Of a DNA stretch of 64,000 bases, positions 1 to 6,852 are shown piece by piece. Position 1 is the first letter of the stretch; every line of letters starts with the position of its first letter. The stretch is from Streptomyces vilmorinianum (GTDB lineage Bacteria; Actinomycetota; Actinomycetes; Streptomycetales; Streptomycetaceae): contig NZ_CP040244.1 of the NCBI RefSeq assembly GCF_005517195.1, positions 1,072,001 through 1,136,000 on the forward strand. Reading direction: 5' to 3'. The translations under genes and the position numbers were made by a program. The notes below the pieces were generated by a model. The model saw nothing but the letters and a program-made list of their open reading frames with translations. It was not told where the DNA came from and ran no database searches.

Positions 1-1178
1 GCCACAACGTCCTCGGCGGCTCCGCGCCCGTCAACCTGCTGCGCCCGCGCGCCCGCCGGCTGCTGCTCGACGCGCTGTACGCGAAGTCCGGCGCCGCCGG
101 CCGGCACAGCGACCCCGAGCTCGCCGCCGAGCTGCGTTCCTCCTTCGACGAGGACGTCTCCACCGAGGACTCCTTCCTCGCCTTCCTCGACGCCTGGTGG
201 CCCGAGCTCACCCCGCGGCAGGTCCTCGACGCGATGGCCGACGAGAAGCGCCTGGGCCGCTGGGCACGGCGCGTCCTCAACCCGGGCGAGGTGCGGCGCC
301 TGGCCCGCTCCCTGCGCCGAGACGGCCTCTCCGTGCACGACGTGGCGCTCCTCGACGAGCTGCACACCCTCCTCGGCGCCCCCGCCAAGCCCCGCAAGAG
401 GCGGGAGTACGACCCGCTGGACCAGCTGACGGGTCTCGAGGAGCTGATGCCCGTACGGGAGGAGACGCAGCGCGAGCGGGCCGAGCGGCTCGCGGCCGAG
501 CGGACCGAGTACGCCCACGTCATCGTCGACGAGGCGCAGGACCTCACCCCCATGCAGTGGCGGATGGTCGGGCGGCGCGGCCGGCACGCGACCTGGACGG
601 TCGTCGGCGACCCGGCGCAGTCCTCCTGGTCCACCCCGGACGAGGCCGCCGAGGCCCGCGACGAGGCGCTCGGCAGCCGCCCGCGCCGCCGCTTCGAGCT
701 GACCGTGAACTACCGCAACCCCGCCGAGATCGCCGAGCTCGCCGCCAAGGTGCTCGCCCTCGCGATGCCCGGCAAGGAGTCGCCGCGCGCCGTCCGCTCC
801 ACGGGCGTGGAGCCGCGTTTCGTGGCGATGGAGGACGGGAGCGATCTGGCCGGAACCGTACGGTCGGAGGCGCGCCGTCTGCTCGAACGGGTGGACGGAA
901 CGGTCGGCGTCGTGGTCGCCATGAACCGGCGGGAACAGGCGGTCGGCTGGCTGGCGGGTCTCGGTGACCGGGTGGTGGCGCTGGGCTCCCTGGAGGCCAA
1001 GGGCCTGGAGTACGACGCCACGGTGGTCGTCTCGCCCGCGGAGATCGCGGACGAGTCCCCGGCCGGGCTGCGGGTGCTGTACGTGGCGCTGACCCGGGCC
1101 ACCCAGCAGCTGACGGTGGTCTCCGGGGCTCGGGACGTGCCGGACGCGGACGGGGTCCCCGACCTGCTCAGGGACTGA
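1..1178 (+). CDS. HelD/HelR-like UvrD-superfamily ATPase, C-terminal part
   Basis: The frame is open from the left edge, so the 5' end is missing; about 391 residues remain. UvrD/Rep-type superfamily 1 motifs appear in order: DEAQD (Walker B, motif II), VVGDPAQS (motif III), VNYRNPAEI (motif IV), SLEAKGLEYDAT (motif V) and VALTRATQQL (motif VI). The motif spacing and the position beside the malic enzyme/hup locus fit the actinobacterial HelD/HelR family. These proteins are not true helicases; they release stalled or rifampicin-bound RNA polymerase from DNA. The polymerase-contacting N-terminal arm and Walker A lie outside the window, so the exact HelD class cannot be checked. An ordinary UvrD-type helicase is the alternative. 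Confidence 0.8.
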   Translation, partial: HNVLGGSAPVNLLRPRARRLLLDALYAKSGAAGRHSDPELAAELRSSFDEDVSTEDSFLAFLDAWWPELTPRQVLDAMADEKRLGRWARRVLNPGEVRRLARSLRRDGLSVHDVALLDELHTLLGAPAKPRKRREYDPLDQLTGLEELMPVREETQRERAERLAAERTEYAHVIVDEAQDLTPMQWRMVGRRGRHATWTVVGDPAQSSWSTPDEAAEARDEALGSRPRRRFELTVNYRNPAEIAELAAKVLALAMPGKESPRAVRSTGVEPRFVAMEDGSDLAGTVRSEARRLLERVDGTVGVVVAMNRREQAVGWLAGLGDRVVALGSLEAKGLEYDATVVVSPAEIADESPAGLRVLYVALTRATQQLTVVSGARDVPDADGVPDLLRD

Positions 1179-1225
1179 TTTCCGGTCAACCTGCGTCGCA
1201 GGAATCACTTACCAGAGTGGTTTGT

Positions 1226-1231
1226 TAGCCT
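1226..1231 (+). promoter_or_regulatory. candidate -10 box for the small RNA
   Basis: TAGCCT fits the TANNNT pattern of HrdB-type promoters. It sits 5 bases before position 1236, where the structured RNA candidate begins. No clear -35 hexamer is visible. Confidence 0.35.
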
Positions 1232-1235
1232 GTCT

Positions 1236-1392
1236 ATGGCACCGGCTCGATCCAAGCCCCCGGGCCCAACCTTCGTCCCTTAGAGGGACCACTTGCCGCG
1301 AGGCGAGCATGGCGGGTCGGTGCCATCTTGTACGTACATACAGAAGAGGTCCGTGTCACCCCCGGGTGATCACGGGCCTCTTCTGTTTCCTC
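1236..1392 (+). ncRNA. structured small RNA candidate between helD and malic enzyme
   Basis: About 150 nt with strong secondary structure. ATGGCACCG (1236-1244) can pair perfectly with CGGTGCCAT (1318-1326), closing a domain that contains a perfect GTCCC/GGGAC hairpin (1275-1289). A separate intrinsic terminator follows at 1341-1385. A TANNNT box lies just upstream. The RNA also begins with ATG, which would read a 15-codon peptide ending at TAG 1281-1283, so a leaderless mini-ORF or leader function is possible. I recall small RNAs reported in the equivalent gap of S. coelicolor but could not check this. Confidence 0.5.
1341..1385 (+). terminator. intrinsic terminator upstream of malic enzyme
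   Basis: CAGAAGAGG(T)CCGTG at 1341-1355 pairs with CACGG(G)CCTCTTCTG at 1371-1385, giving about a 15-bp stem. The downstream stretch is T-rich (TTTCCTCTGTGTTTCT), unusual for this GC-rich genome. It probably ends the small RNA. Confidence 0.7.
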
Positions 1393-1409
1393 TGTGTTTC
1401 TCGTATGGT

Positions 1410-1423
1410 GGAAACTACTTTCC
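1410..1423. promoter_or_regulatory. candidate operator upstream of malic enzyme
   Basis: GGAAA-CTAC-TTTCC is a perfect inverted repeat in an AT-rich patch (1401-1440) that probably holds the promoter. It resembles IclR-family operators of the TGGAAA/TTTCC type, with a 4-base spacer instead of 3. The regulator is an inference only. Confidence 0.35.
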
Positions 1424-1544
1424 GAAAACAAAATGACCGCATTACCTGCTACCGGCTGGTAGGTGCGACGATCGGAGGGCGCCGCCGGGCAACCAGCCGG
1501 GGCGGCGTGGCAACGAAGCTCAGGGAAAGCAGAGGAACTCGGCC

Positions 1545-2981
1545 ATGGCAACGGCGCCCAGCGTCTCGTACTCGATGACGGTCAGGCTGGAGGTTCCCGC
1601 AAGCGGAACCGCGGTCTCCCAGCTCACCACGGCGGTGGAGTCCCACGGCGGTTCCGTCACCGGCCTCGACGTGACCGCCTCCGGCCACGAGAAGCTGCGG
1701 ATCGACGTCACCATCGCCGCCACCTCCACCGCCCACGCGGACGAGATCGTCGAGCAGCTGCGCGGCATCGAGGGCGTCACGCTGGGCAAGGTCTCCGACC
1801 GTACGTTCCTGATGCACCTCGGCGGCAAGATCGAGATGGCGTCCAAGCACCCCATCCGCAACCGTGACGACCTCTCCATGATCTACACCCCGGGCGTGGC
1901 CCGCGTGTGCATGGCGATCGCCGAGAACCCCGAGGACGCCCGCCGCCTCACCATCAAGCGCAACACCGTCGCAGTCGTGACGGACGGCTCCGCCGTCCTC
2001 GGTCTCGGCAACATCGGCCCGATGGCCGCCATGCCGGTCATGGAGGGCAAGGCGGCCCTCTTCAAGCGCTTCGCCGACATCGACGCCTGGCCGATCTGCC
2101 TGGACACCCAGGATTCCGACGAGATCGTCGCCATCGTCAAGGCCATCGCCCCCGGCTTCGCGGGCATCAACCTCGAGGACATCTCCGCCCCCCGCTGCTT
2201 CGAGATCGAGGCACGCCTGCGCGAGGCCCTCGACATCCCCGTCTTCCACGACGACCAGCACGGCACCGCGATCGTCGTGCTCGCCGCCCTCACCAACGCG
2301 CTGCGGGTGGTGGGCAAGGGAATCGGGGACGTACGGGTCGTCATGTCCGGCGCAGGCGCGGCCGGTACGGCCATCCTGAAGCTGCTCATCGCGGCGGGCG
2401 TCAAGCACGCCGTCGTCGCCGACATCCAGGGTGTCGTGCACGCGGGCCGCGAGGACCTGGTCGAGGCCGCGCCCGGGACTCCGCTGCGCTGGATCGCCGA
2501 CAACACGAACCCCGAGGGCGTCACCGGAACCCTCAAGCAGGCCGTCGTCGGCGCGGACGTGTTCATCGGCGTCTCGGCCCCGAACCTGCTCGGCGCGGAC
2601 GACGTCGCCGCCATGGCGGACGGCGCGATCGTGTTCGCGCTCGCGAACCCGGACCCCGAGGTCGACCCGGCAATCGCCCGCCAGACGGCCGCCGTTGTGG
2701 CCACCGGCCGCTCGGACTTCCCCAACCAGATCAACAACGTGCTGGTCTTCCCGGGCGTGTTCCGCGGCCTGCTGGACGCCCAGTCCCGCACCGTCAACAC
2801 GGAGATGATGCTGGCCGCCGCCACGGCGCTCGCCGACGTCGTCACCGAGGACGAGCTCAACCCGAACTACATCATCCCGTCGGTCTTCAACGACAAGGTC
2901 GCGGGCGCCGTGGCGGGCGCCGTGCGCACCGCCGCCAAGGCGGCGGGCGCCGGGGCCGGCAACGGCTCGAACGGCCTCTGA
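1545..2981 (+). CDS. NAD(P)-dependent malic enzyme with N-terminal ACT domain
   Basis: Oxidative decarboxylation of malate to pyruvate in the cytosol, an anaplerotic node in Streptomyces carbon flux. The 478-residue protein starts with an ACT-like regulatory domain (about 1-85), then the malic enzyme domain. Visible signatures are YTPGVA with Tyr114, Lys169 in MEGKAA, the metal-binding NLEDISAP (Glu211/Asp212) and FHDDQHGTA (Asp236/Asp237), and a Rossmann SGAGAAG at 268-274. The ATG at 1545 follows GGAAAGCAGAGGAA. The preceding IR at 1410-1423 is a possible operator. The gene matches the malic enzyme that lies beside hup in S. coelicolor. Coenzyme preference cannot be read with confidence from sequence alone. 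Confidence 0.92.
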   Translation: MATAPSVSYSMTVRLEVPASGTAVSQLTTAVESHGGSVTGLDVTASGHEKLRIDVTIAATSTAHADEIVEQLRGIEGVTLGKVSDRTFLMHLGGKIEMASKHPIRNRDDLSMIYTPGVARVCMAIAENPEDARRLTIKRNTVAVVTDGSAVLGLGNIGPMAAMPVMEGKAALFKRFADIDAWPICLDTQDSDEIVAIVKAIAPGFAGINLEDISAPRCFEIEARLREALDIPVFHDDQHGTAIVVLAALTNALRVVGKGIGDVRVVMSGAGAAGTAILKLLIAAGVKHAVVADIQGVVHAGREDLVEAAPGTPLRWIADNTNPEGVTGTLKQAVVGADVFIGVSAPNLLGADDVAAMADGAIVFALANPDPEVDPAIARQTAAVVATGRSDFPNQINNVLVFPGVFRGLLDAQSRTVNTEMMLAAATALADVVTEDELNPNYIIPSVFNDKVAGAVAGAVRTAAKAAGAGAGNGSNGL

Positions 2982-3024
2982 CGGGTCTCTGGCGGACTTC
3001 TGACGGGCTTCTGACGGACTTCTG
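2980..3024 (+). repeat. degenerate short tandem repeat after malic enzyme stop
   Basis: The phrase TTCTGACGG(A/G)C recurs three to four times with a period of about 12-15 bases, beginning at the stop codon. Copies such as GACTTCTGACGG and GCTTCTGACGG are visible. Confidence 0.5.
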
Positions 3025-3034
3025 AAGGGCCGGC

Positions 3035-3056
3035 GTGGGGCTGTGACAGGCCCCAC
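3035..3056 (+). terminator. hairpin terminator candidate after malic enzyme
   Basis: GTGGGGC (3035-3041) pairs with GCCCCAC (3050-3056) across an 8-base loop. No U-tract follows, which is common for Streptomyces terminators. The rest of the gap to hup (3057-3354) probably holds the hup promoter; I could not fix its boxes. Confidence 0.5.
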
Positions 3057-3354
3057 GTACGCCGTCGAAACGGCGCGTCGCGGGTCGCGGCGCCGTAAAC
3101 CCGCCTTTAGGGTGGCAGTTCGGCTCCGAAGAGTTTCGGCGGAGTCGACGGAACGTCACCACGGAGAAGCCGTGGCGCTTTTCGTGTGACCCCAGAGGGT
3201 GCCGGATTGGCGTTCCCGCCGCTGGTGGGGGCAGGATGCCTATTCGGGCGCGAGGGTCTGTCAGTAGACCCGGGTCCGGGGACTGTCCGAGGGCCCTGGC
3301 AGCATCGGCTTCGATCTCACGCCTCACAGGCAAGAAGAACACGGGAGTAACAAC

Positions 3355-3636
3355 ATGAACCGCAGTGAGCTGGTGGCCGCCCTGGCCGACCGCGCCGAGG
3401 TGACCCGCAAGGACGCCGACGCCGTGCTGGCCGCTCTCGCCGAGACCGTCGGCGAGGTCGTCGCCAAGGGCGACGAGAAGGTCACCATCCCCGGCTTCCT
3501 GACCTTCGAGCGCACCCACCGTGCCGCTCGCACCGCTCGTAACCCGCAGACCGGCGACCCGATCAACATCCCGGCCGGCTACAGCGTGAAGGTCTCCGCG
3601 GGCTCGAAGCTCAAGGAAGCCGCCAAGGGCAAGTAA
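3355..3636 (+). CDS. hup: HU-family nucleoid protein
   Basis: Small basic DNA-bending protein of 93 residues that compacts the nucleoid. The helical N-terminal dimerisation part (about 1-45) is followed by the beta-arm region with IPGFLTFE and the arm tip RNPQTG at 62-67, the diagnostic HU minor-groove motif. A GGGAG ribosome site lies 7 bases before the ATG. It has no long Lys/Ala-rich C-terminal tail, so it is the short canonical HU (HupA-type) rather than the histone-like HupS. It lies beside malic enzyme as in other streptomycetes. Two strong hairpins end the transcript. Confidence 0.95.
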   Translation: MNRSELVAALADRAEVTRKDADAVLAALAETVGEVVAKGDEKVTIPGFLTFERTHRAARTARNPQTGDPINIPAGYSVKVSAGSKLKEAAKGK

Positions 3637-3675
3637 GCGGCCGAGGGCCCGTAGAGGGGCCTGAGAGCAGCAGAA

Positions 3676-3708
3676 AGGGCGGCCACCCTGTCAGGGGGTG
3701 GCCGCCCT
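3676..3708 (+). terminator. hup terminator
   Basis: AGGGCGGCCACCC (3676-3688) and GGGTGGCCGCCCT (3696-3708) form a perfect 13-bp stem with a 7-base loop. CTTGTTT follows. Confidence 0.85.
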
Positions 3709-3716
3709 CTTGTTTG

Positions 3717-3750
3717 CCCGTGTGCGGCCGCTACAGCGGCCGCACACGGG
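3717..3750. terminator. second, bidirectional hairpin between hup and murA
   Basis: CCCGTGTGCGGCCGC (3717-3731), loop TACA, GCGGCCGCACACGGG (3736-3750): a perfect 15-bp stem with a tetraloop. It can serve both convergent genes. Confidence 0.75.
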
Positions 3751-3764
3751 GGCGGTACGACCGG

Positions 3765-4199
3765 ACCAGCGCGCTGCCCGGAAGCTCGGCCTTCGCGCCC
3801 GGCTCGACCAGCTTCTCCATGCTGTGTCTTCCCGGGGGATGACCCCCGGACCCCCAGCAGGGGGCCGCGGGGGTCATGGCGACCGGTTACACCAGCGCGC
3901 TGCCCGGAAGCTCGACCTTGGCGCCCGGCTCGACCAGCTTCTCCATGCTGTGTCTTCCCGGGGGATGACCCCCGGACCCCCAGCAGGGGGCCGCGGGGGT
4001 CATGGCGACCGGTTACACCAGCGCGCTGCCCGGAAGCTCGGCCTTCGCGCCCGGCTCGACCAGCTTCTCCATGCTGTGTCTTCCCGGGGGATGACCCCCG
4101 GACCCCCAGCAGGGGGCCGCGGGGGTCATGGCGACCGGTTACACCAGCGCGCTGCCCGGAAGCTCGACCTTCGCGCCCAGCTCGACCAGCTTCTCCATG
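3765..4199 (-). repeat. 126-bp tandem amplification of the murA 3' end
   Basis: Three full units start at 3765, 3891 and 4017. A partial fourth copy (4143-4199) is the real end of murA. Each unit has 57 bp matching the last codons of murA on the minus strand (ATG GAG AAG ... GCG CTG) plus a 69-bp spacer identical in the three units as far as I can read. The spacer contains a near-perfect long palindrome (ATGACCCCCG ... CGGGGGTCAT around CCCCC/GGGGG), a strong hairpin. Copies 1 and 3 agree in the coding-like part, and copy 2 differs at two positions. Relative to murA, all three change one Leu codon to Pro. The outermost copy lacks the GTAA that creates the stop. The period is 42 codons, so reading frames are kept across units. 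Confidence 0.9.
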
Positions 4200-5479
4200 A
4201 AGTTCTCGTAGCCGCGGTTGATCAGGTCGATGCCGTGGACCCGGGAGGTCCCCTGCGCCGCCAGGGCCGCGATCAGGTACGAGAAGCCGCCGCGGAGGTC
4301 CGGGATCACCAGATCGGCGCCCTGGAGCTTCGTGGGGCCGGACACGACCGCCGAGTGGAGGAAGTTGCGCTGGCCGAAGCGGCAGTCCGAGCCGCCCAGG
4401 CACTCGCGGTACAGCTGGATGTGCGCGCCCATCTGGTTCAGCGCCGAGGTGAAGCCGAGCCGCGACTCGTACACCGTCTCGTGGACGATGGAGAGGCCCG
4501 CGGCCTGCGTCAGGGCCACCACCAGCGGCTGCTGCCAGTCGGTCTGGAAACCGGGGTGCACGTCCGTCTCCAGGTGGATCGCGTTGAGCGAGCCGCCCGG
4601 GTGCCAGAAGCGGATGCCCTCGTCGTCGATCTCGAACGCGCCACCCACCTTCCGGTAGGTGTTGAGGAAGGTCATCATCGAGCGCTGCTGGGCGCCGCGG
4701 ACGTAGATGTTGCCCTCGGTCGCCAGCGCCGCCGACGCCCAGGACGCCGCCTCCAGGCGGTCCGGGAGCGCGCGGTGCGTGTAGCCGTCGAGACGGTCCA
4801 CACCGGTGATCCGGATCGTCCGGTCGGTGTCCATCGAGATGATCGCGCCCATTTTCTGCAGGACGCAGATCAGGTCCTCGATCTCCGGTTCCACGGCGGC
4901 GTTGGAGAGCTCGGTGACGCCCTCCGCGAGCACGGCCGTGAGCAGCACCTGCTCGGTCGAGCCGACCGAGGGGTACGGGAGCCGGATCTTGGTGCCGCGC
5001 AGCCGCTGCGGGGCCTCCAGGTACTGGCCGTCCGCCCGCTTCTCGATCGTCGCGCCGAACTGACGCAGCACGTCGAAGTGGAAGTCGATCGGCCGGCCGC
5101 CGATGTCGCAGCCGCCCAGGCCCGGGATGAAGGCGTGGCCGAGGCGGTGCAGCAGCGGGCCGCAGAAGAGGATCGGGATGCGCGACGAACCGGCGTGGGC
5201 ATCGATGTCGGCCACATTGGCGGACTCGACGTGCGTCGGGTCGAGGACCAGCTCGCCCGGCTCCTCGCCGGGGCGGACGGTCACTCCGTGCAACTGGAGG
5301 AGTCCGCGGACCACGCGGACGTCACGGATGTCGGGCACATTGCGCAACCGGCTCGGCCCGCTGCCGAGCAGGGCGGCGACCATCGCCTTGGGCACGAGGT
5401 TCTTCGCGCCGCGGACGCGGATCTCGCCCTCAAGCGGGGTTCCGCCGTGGACAAGCAGTACATCGTCTGTGCCGGTCAT
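4139..5479 (-). CDS. murA: UDP-N-acetylglucosamine 1-carboxyvinyltransferase
   Basis: First committed step of peptidoglycan synthesis: transfer of enolpyruvate from PEP to UDP-GlcNAc in the cytosol. The protein has 446 residues, slightly longer than the usual 420-430. GAKNLVPK carries the substrate-binding Lys26/Asn27. GGCDIGGRP carries the catalytic cysteine at position 124, so fosfomycin sensitivity is expected from the family. The ATG at 5479 begins MTGTDDVLLVHGG; the frame is open further upstream but lacks homology-like content there. Its last 19 codons are repeated three times downstream (3765-4142), so the 3' end looks rearranged. It is convergent with hup and divergent from yqgE. Confidence 0.95.
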   Translation of the reverse strand: MTGTDDVLLVHGGTPLEGEIRVRGAKNLVPKAMVAALLGSGPSRLRNVPDIRDVRVVRGLLQLHGVTVRPGEEPGELVLDPTHVESANVADIDAHAGSSRIPILFCGPLLHRLGHAFIPGLGGCDIGGRPIDFHFDVLRQFGATIEKRADGQYLEAPQRLRGTKIRLPYPSVGSTEQVLLTAVLAEGVTELSNAAVEPEIEDLICVLQKMGAIISMDTDRTIRITGVDRLDGYTHRALPDRLEAASWASAALATEGNIYVRGAQQRSMMTFLNTYRKVGGAFEIDDEGIRFWHPGGSLNAIHLETDVHPGFQTDWQQPLVVALTQAAGLSIVHETVYESRLGFTSALNQMGAHIQLYRECLGGSDCRFGQRNFLHSAVVSGPTKLQGADLVIPDLRGGFSYLIAALAAQGTSRVHGIDLINRGYENFMEKLVELGAKVELPGSALV

Positions 5480-5744
5480 GAATCTCGCGTTCCGGAGAGG
5501 TCGGGCAGGGGGCCAGGGAAAAGGGTAAGGGGGGAGAGCCCCCTTGACGTCAGTCCGAGGGGGCCCGTCAGATGTAATGAATTCGGCACAACACCCTCTG
5601 TTCACGTGATCTTGCGGAGCGTCACCGTCCGTTTGTGCTTCTCGCGTGTCCCGCGCGTCCGTCCTGAACTGCGGCGGGGCATCGCGTACGGCCGCTCCGC
5701 CGGAGGGGCTCCGCGAACGCCGAAGATGCGGGATCATGTGTCGC
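5480..5744. other. divergent promoter region murA / yqgE
   Basis: 265 bp between two divergent starts. It contains an AT-richer core (about 5570-5610, with GAATTC and TTCACGTGATC), where both promoters probably lie. No recognised operator or ORF was found. Confidence 0.4.
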
Positions 5745-6305
5745 ATGACCGAGGTGTCCTCGCTCACAGGACGGCTGCTTGTCGCCACCCCCGCCCTGGC
5801 CGACCCGAATTTCGACCGCGCGGTGGTGCTCCTCCTCGACCACGACGACGAGGGCTCGCTCGGCGTGGTCCTCAACCGCCCGACCCCTGTGACGGTCGGT
5901 GACATCCTCGCGCCCTGGGCCGATCTCGCCGGCGAGCCGGGCGTGGTCTTCCAGGGCGGCCCGGTCTCCCTGGACGCGGCGCTCGGTGTCGCGGTCATCC
6001 CCGGCGACGAGGGCCCGCTGGGCTGGCGACGGGTGTACGGCGCGATCGGCCTGGTGGACCTGGAGACCCCGCCGGAGCTCCTGGGTCCGGCCCTGGGTTC
6101 CCTGCGGATCTTCGCCGGCTACGCGGGCTGGGGCCCCGGTCAGCTGGAGGCGGAGCTCGGCGACGGCGCCTGGTACGTGGTCGAGTCCGAGCCGGGCGAC
6201 GTGTCCTCGCCACGGCCGGAGACCCTGTGGCGGGAGGTGCTGCGGCGTCAGCGCAGCGACCTCGCGATGGTGGCGACGTACCCGGACGATCCCTCGCTGA
6301 ACTGA
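5745..6305 (+). CDS. YqgE/AlgH family protein
   Basis: Conserved 186-residue protein of the YqgE/AlgH (UPF0301, DUF179) family; biochemical function unknown. It shows the family N-terminus (LTGRLLVATP, then DPNFDRAVVLLL) and central FQGGPVSLDAALGV. I chose the ATG at 5745 because family members begin just before LTGRLL; the frame is open 33 codons further upstream without matching content. The Shine-Dalgarno is weak. It follows murA divergently, and this neighbourhood is conserved in Streptomyces. Nothing in the sequence shows a cofactor or active site. Confidence 0.85.
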   Translation: MTEVSSLTGRLLVATPALADPNFDRAVVLLLDHDDEGSLGVVLNRPTPVTVGDILAPWADLAGEPGVVFQGGPVSLDAALGVAVIPGDEGPLGWRRVYGAIGLVDLETPPELLGPALGSLRIFAGYAGWGPGQLEAELGDGAWYVVESEPGDVSSPRPETLWREVLRRQRSDLAMVATYPDDPSLN

Positions 6306-6357
6306 GTCCGACCGGGCGGGCGCGGGCAGCGGCCGGGCTTCGTTACCCTTGGCTGTT

Positions 6358-6645
6358 ATGAGCACTCTCGAGCCCGAGCGCGGGGCAGGTACGGGAACCC
6401 TCGTGGAGCCGACGCCGCAGGTGTCCCACGGTGACGGCGACCACGAGCGCTACGCCCACTACGTCCAGAAGGACAAGATCATGGCGAGTGCCCTCGACGG
6501 CACTCCTGTGGTGGCACTGTGCGGCAAGGTCTGGGTACCGGGGCGTGACCCCAAGAAGTACCCGGTCTGTCCGATGTGCAAGGAGATCTACGACTCCATG
6601 GGCTCCGGAGGCGGAGACAAGGACAAGGGCGGCAAGGACAAGTAA
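6358..6645 (+). CDS. DUF3039 domain protein, possible zinc-binding
   Basis: Actinobacterial protein of unknown function, 95 residues. The core includes a conserved DHERYAHYV segment and two cysteine clusters, VALCGKVWVP and YPVCPMCKEIY; the spaced Cys plus CxxC suggests a zinc ribbon. The C-terminus is a charged GGDKDKGGKDK tail. The ATG at 6358 is preferred over a TTG three codons earlier. It lies 52 bases after yqgE and is followed by a strong terminator at 6665-6708. Confidence 0.8.
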   Translation: MSTLEPERGAGTGTLVEPTPQVSHGDGDHERYAHYVQKDKIMASALDGTPVVALCGKVWVPGRDPKKYPVCPMCKEIYDSMGSGGGDKDKGGKDK

Positions 6646-6664
6646 CGCTTCCTGATCGTCGGGG

Positions 6665-6708
6665 ACGGCCCCCGGCGCGTGCACTTCGGTGCGCGTGCCG
6701 GGGGCCGT
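6665..6708 (+). terminator. terminator after DUF3039 gene
   Basis: ACGGCCCCCGGC (6665-6676) pairs with GCCGGGGGCCGT (6697-6708). The inner GCGTGCAC/GTGCGCGT arms extend the hairpin around a TTCG loop. TTTC follows. Confidence 0.85.
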
Positions 6709-6742
6709 TTCGCGTTGCACGGGGTGCTTCGGGCGGTCACAG

Positions 6743-6758
6743 AGTGGTTGAGACCACT
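6743..6758. promoter_or_regulatory. DasR-type operator (dre) before the sugar ABC operon
   Basis: AGTGGTTGAGACCACT closely fits the DasR-responsive element (inverted AGTGGT/ACCACT around a central GA). DasR is the GntR-family GlcNAc repressor, released by glucosamine-6-phosphate. The site lies 94 bases before the solute-binding protein start and shares its form with the sites at 55441-55487 and 56976-56991. Confidence 0.75.
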
Positions 6759-6852
6759 TGTCGGGGCGTGGGTCCGCCCCTAACCTCTCGCGTGTTGTGC
6801 AGTACGAAACGACTGTTGCGTATGCTGCAACGCCGATTGGTGGGAGCCCTGA

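Noticed and set aside
3765..4142. Possible CRISPR-like array
   Set aside because: Units are 126 bp including the spacer and the 'spacers' are identical, so it is a simple tandem duplication; no cas genes.
3579..4403. Minus-strand open frame with perfect 42-residue repeats (GEAGRAGREGRASGQ type)
   Set aside because: It is the murA tandem repeat read in the wrong frame; the 126-bp period simply keeps every frame open. It overlaps murA and hup.
6349..6357. TTG start for the DUF3039 gene
   Set aside because: The ATG three codons later is at the better position and fits the family start.
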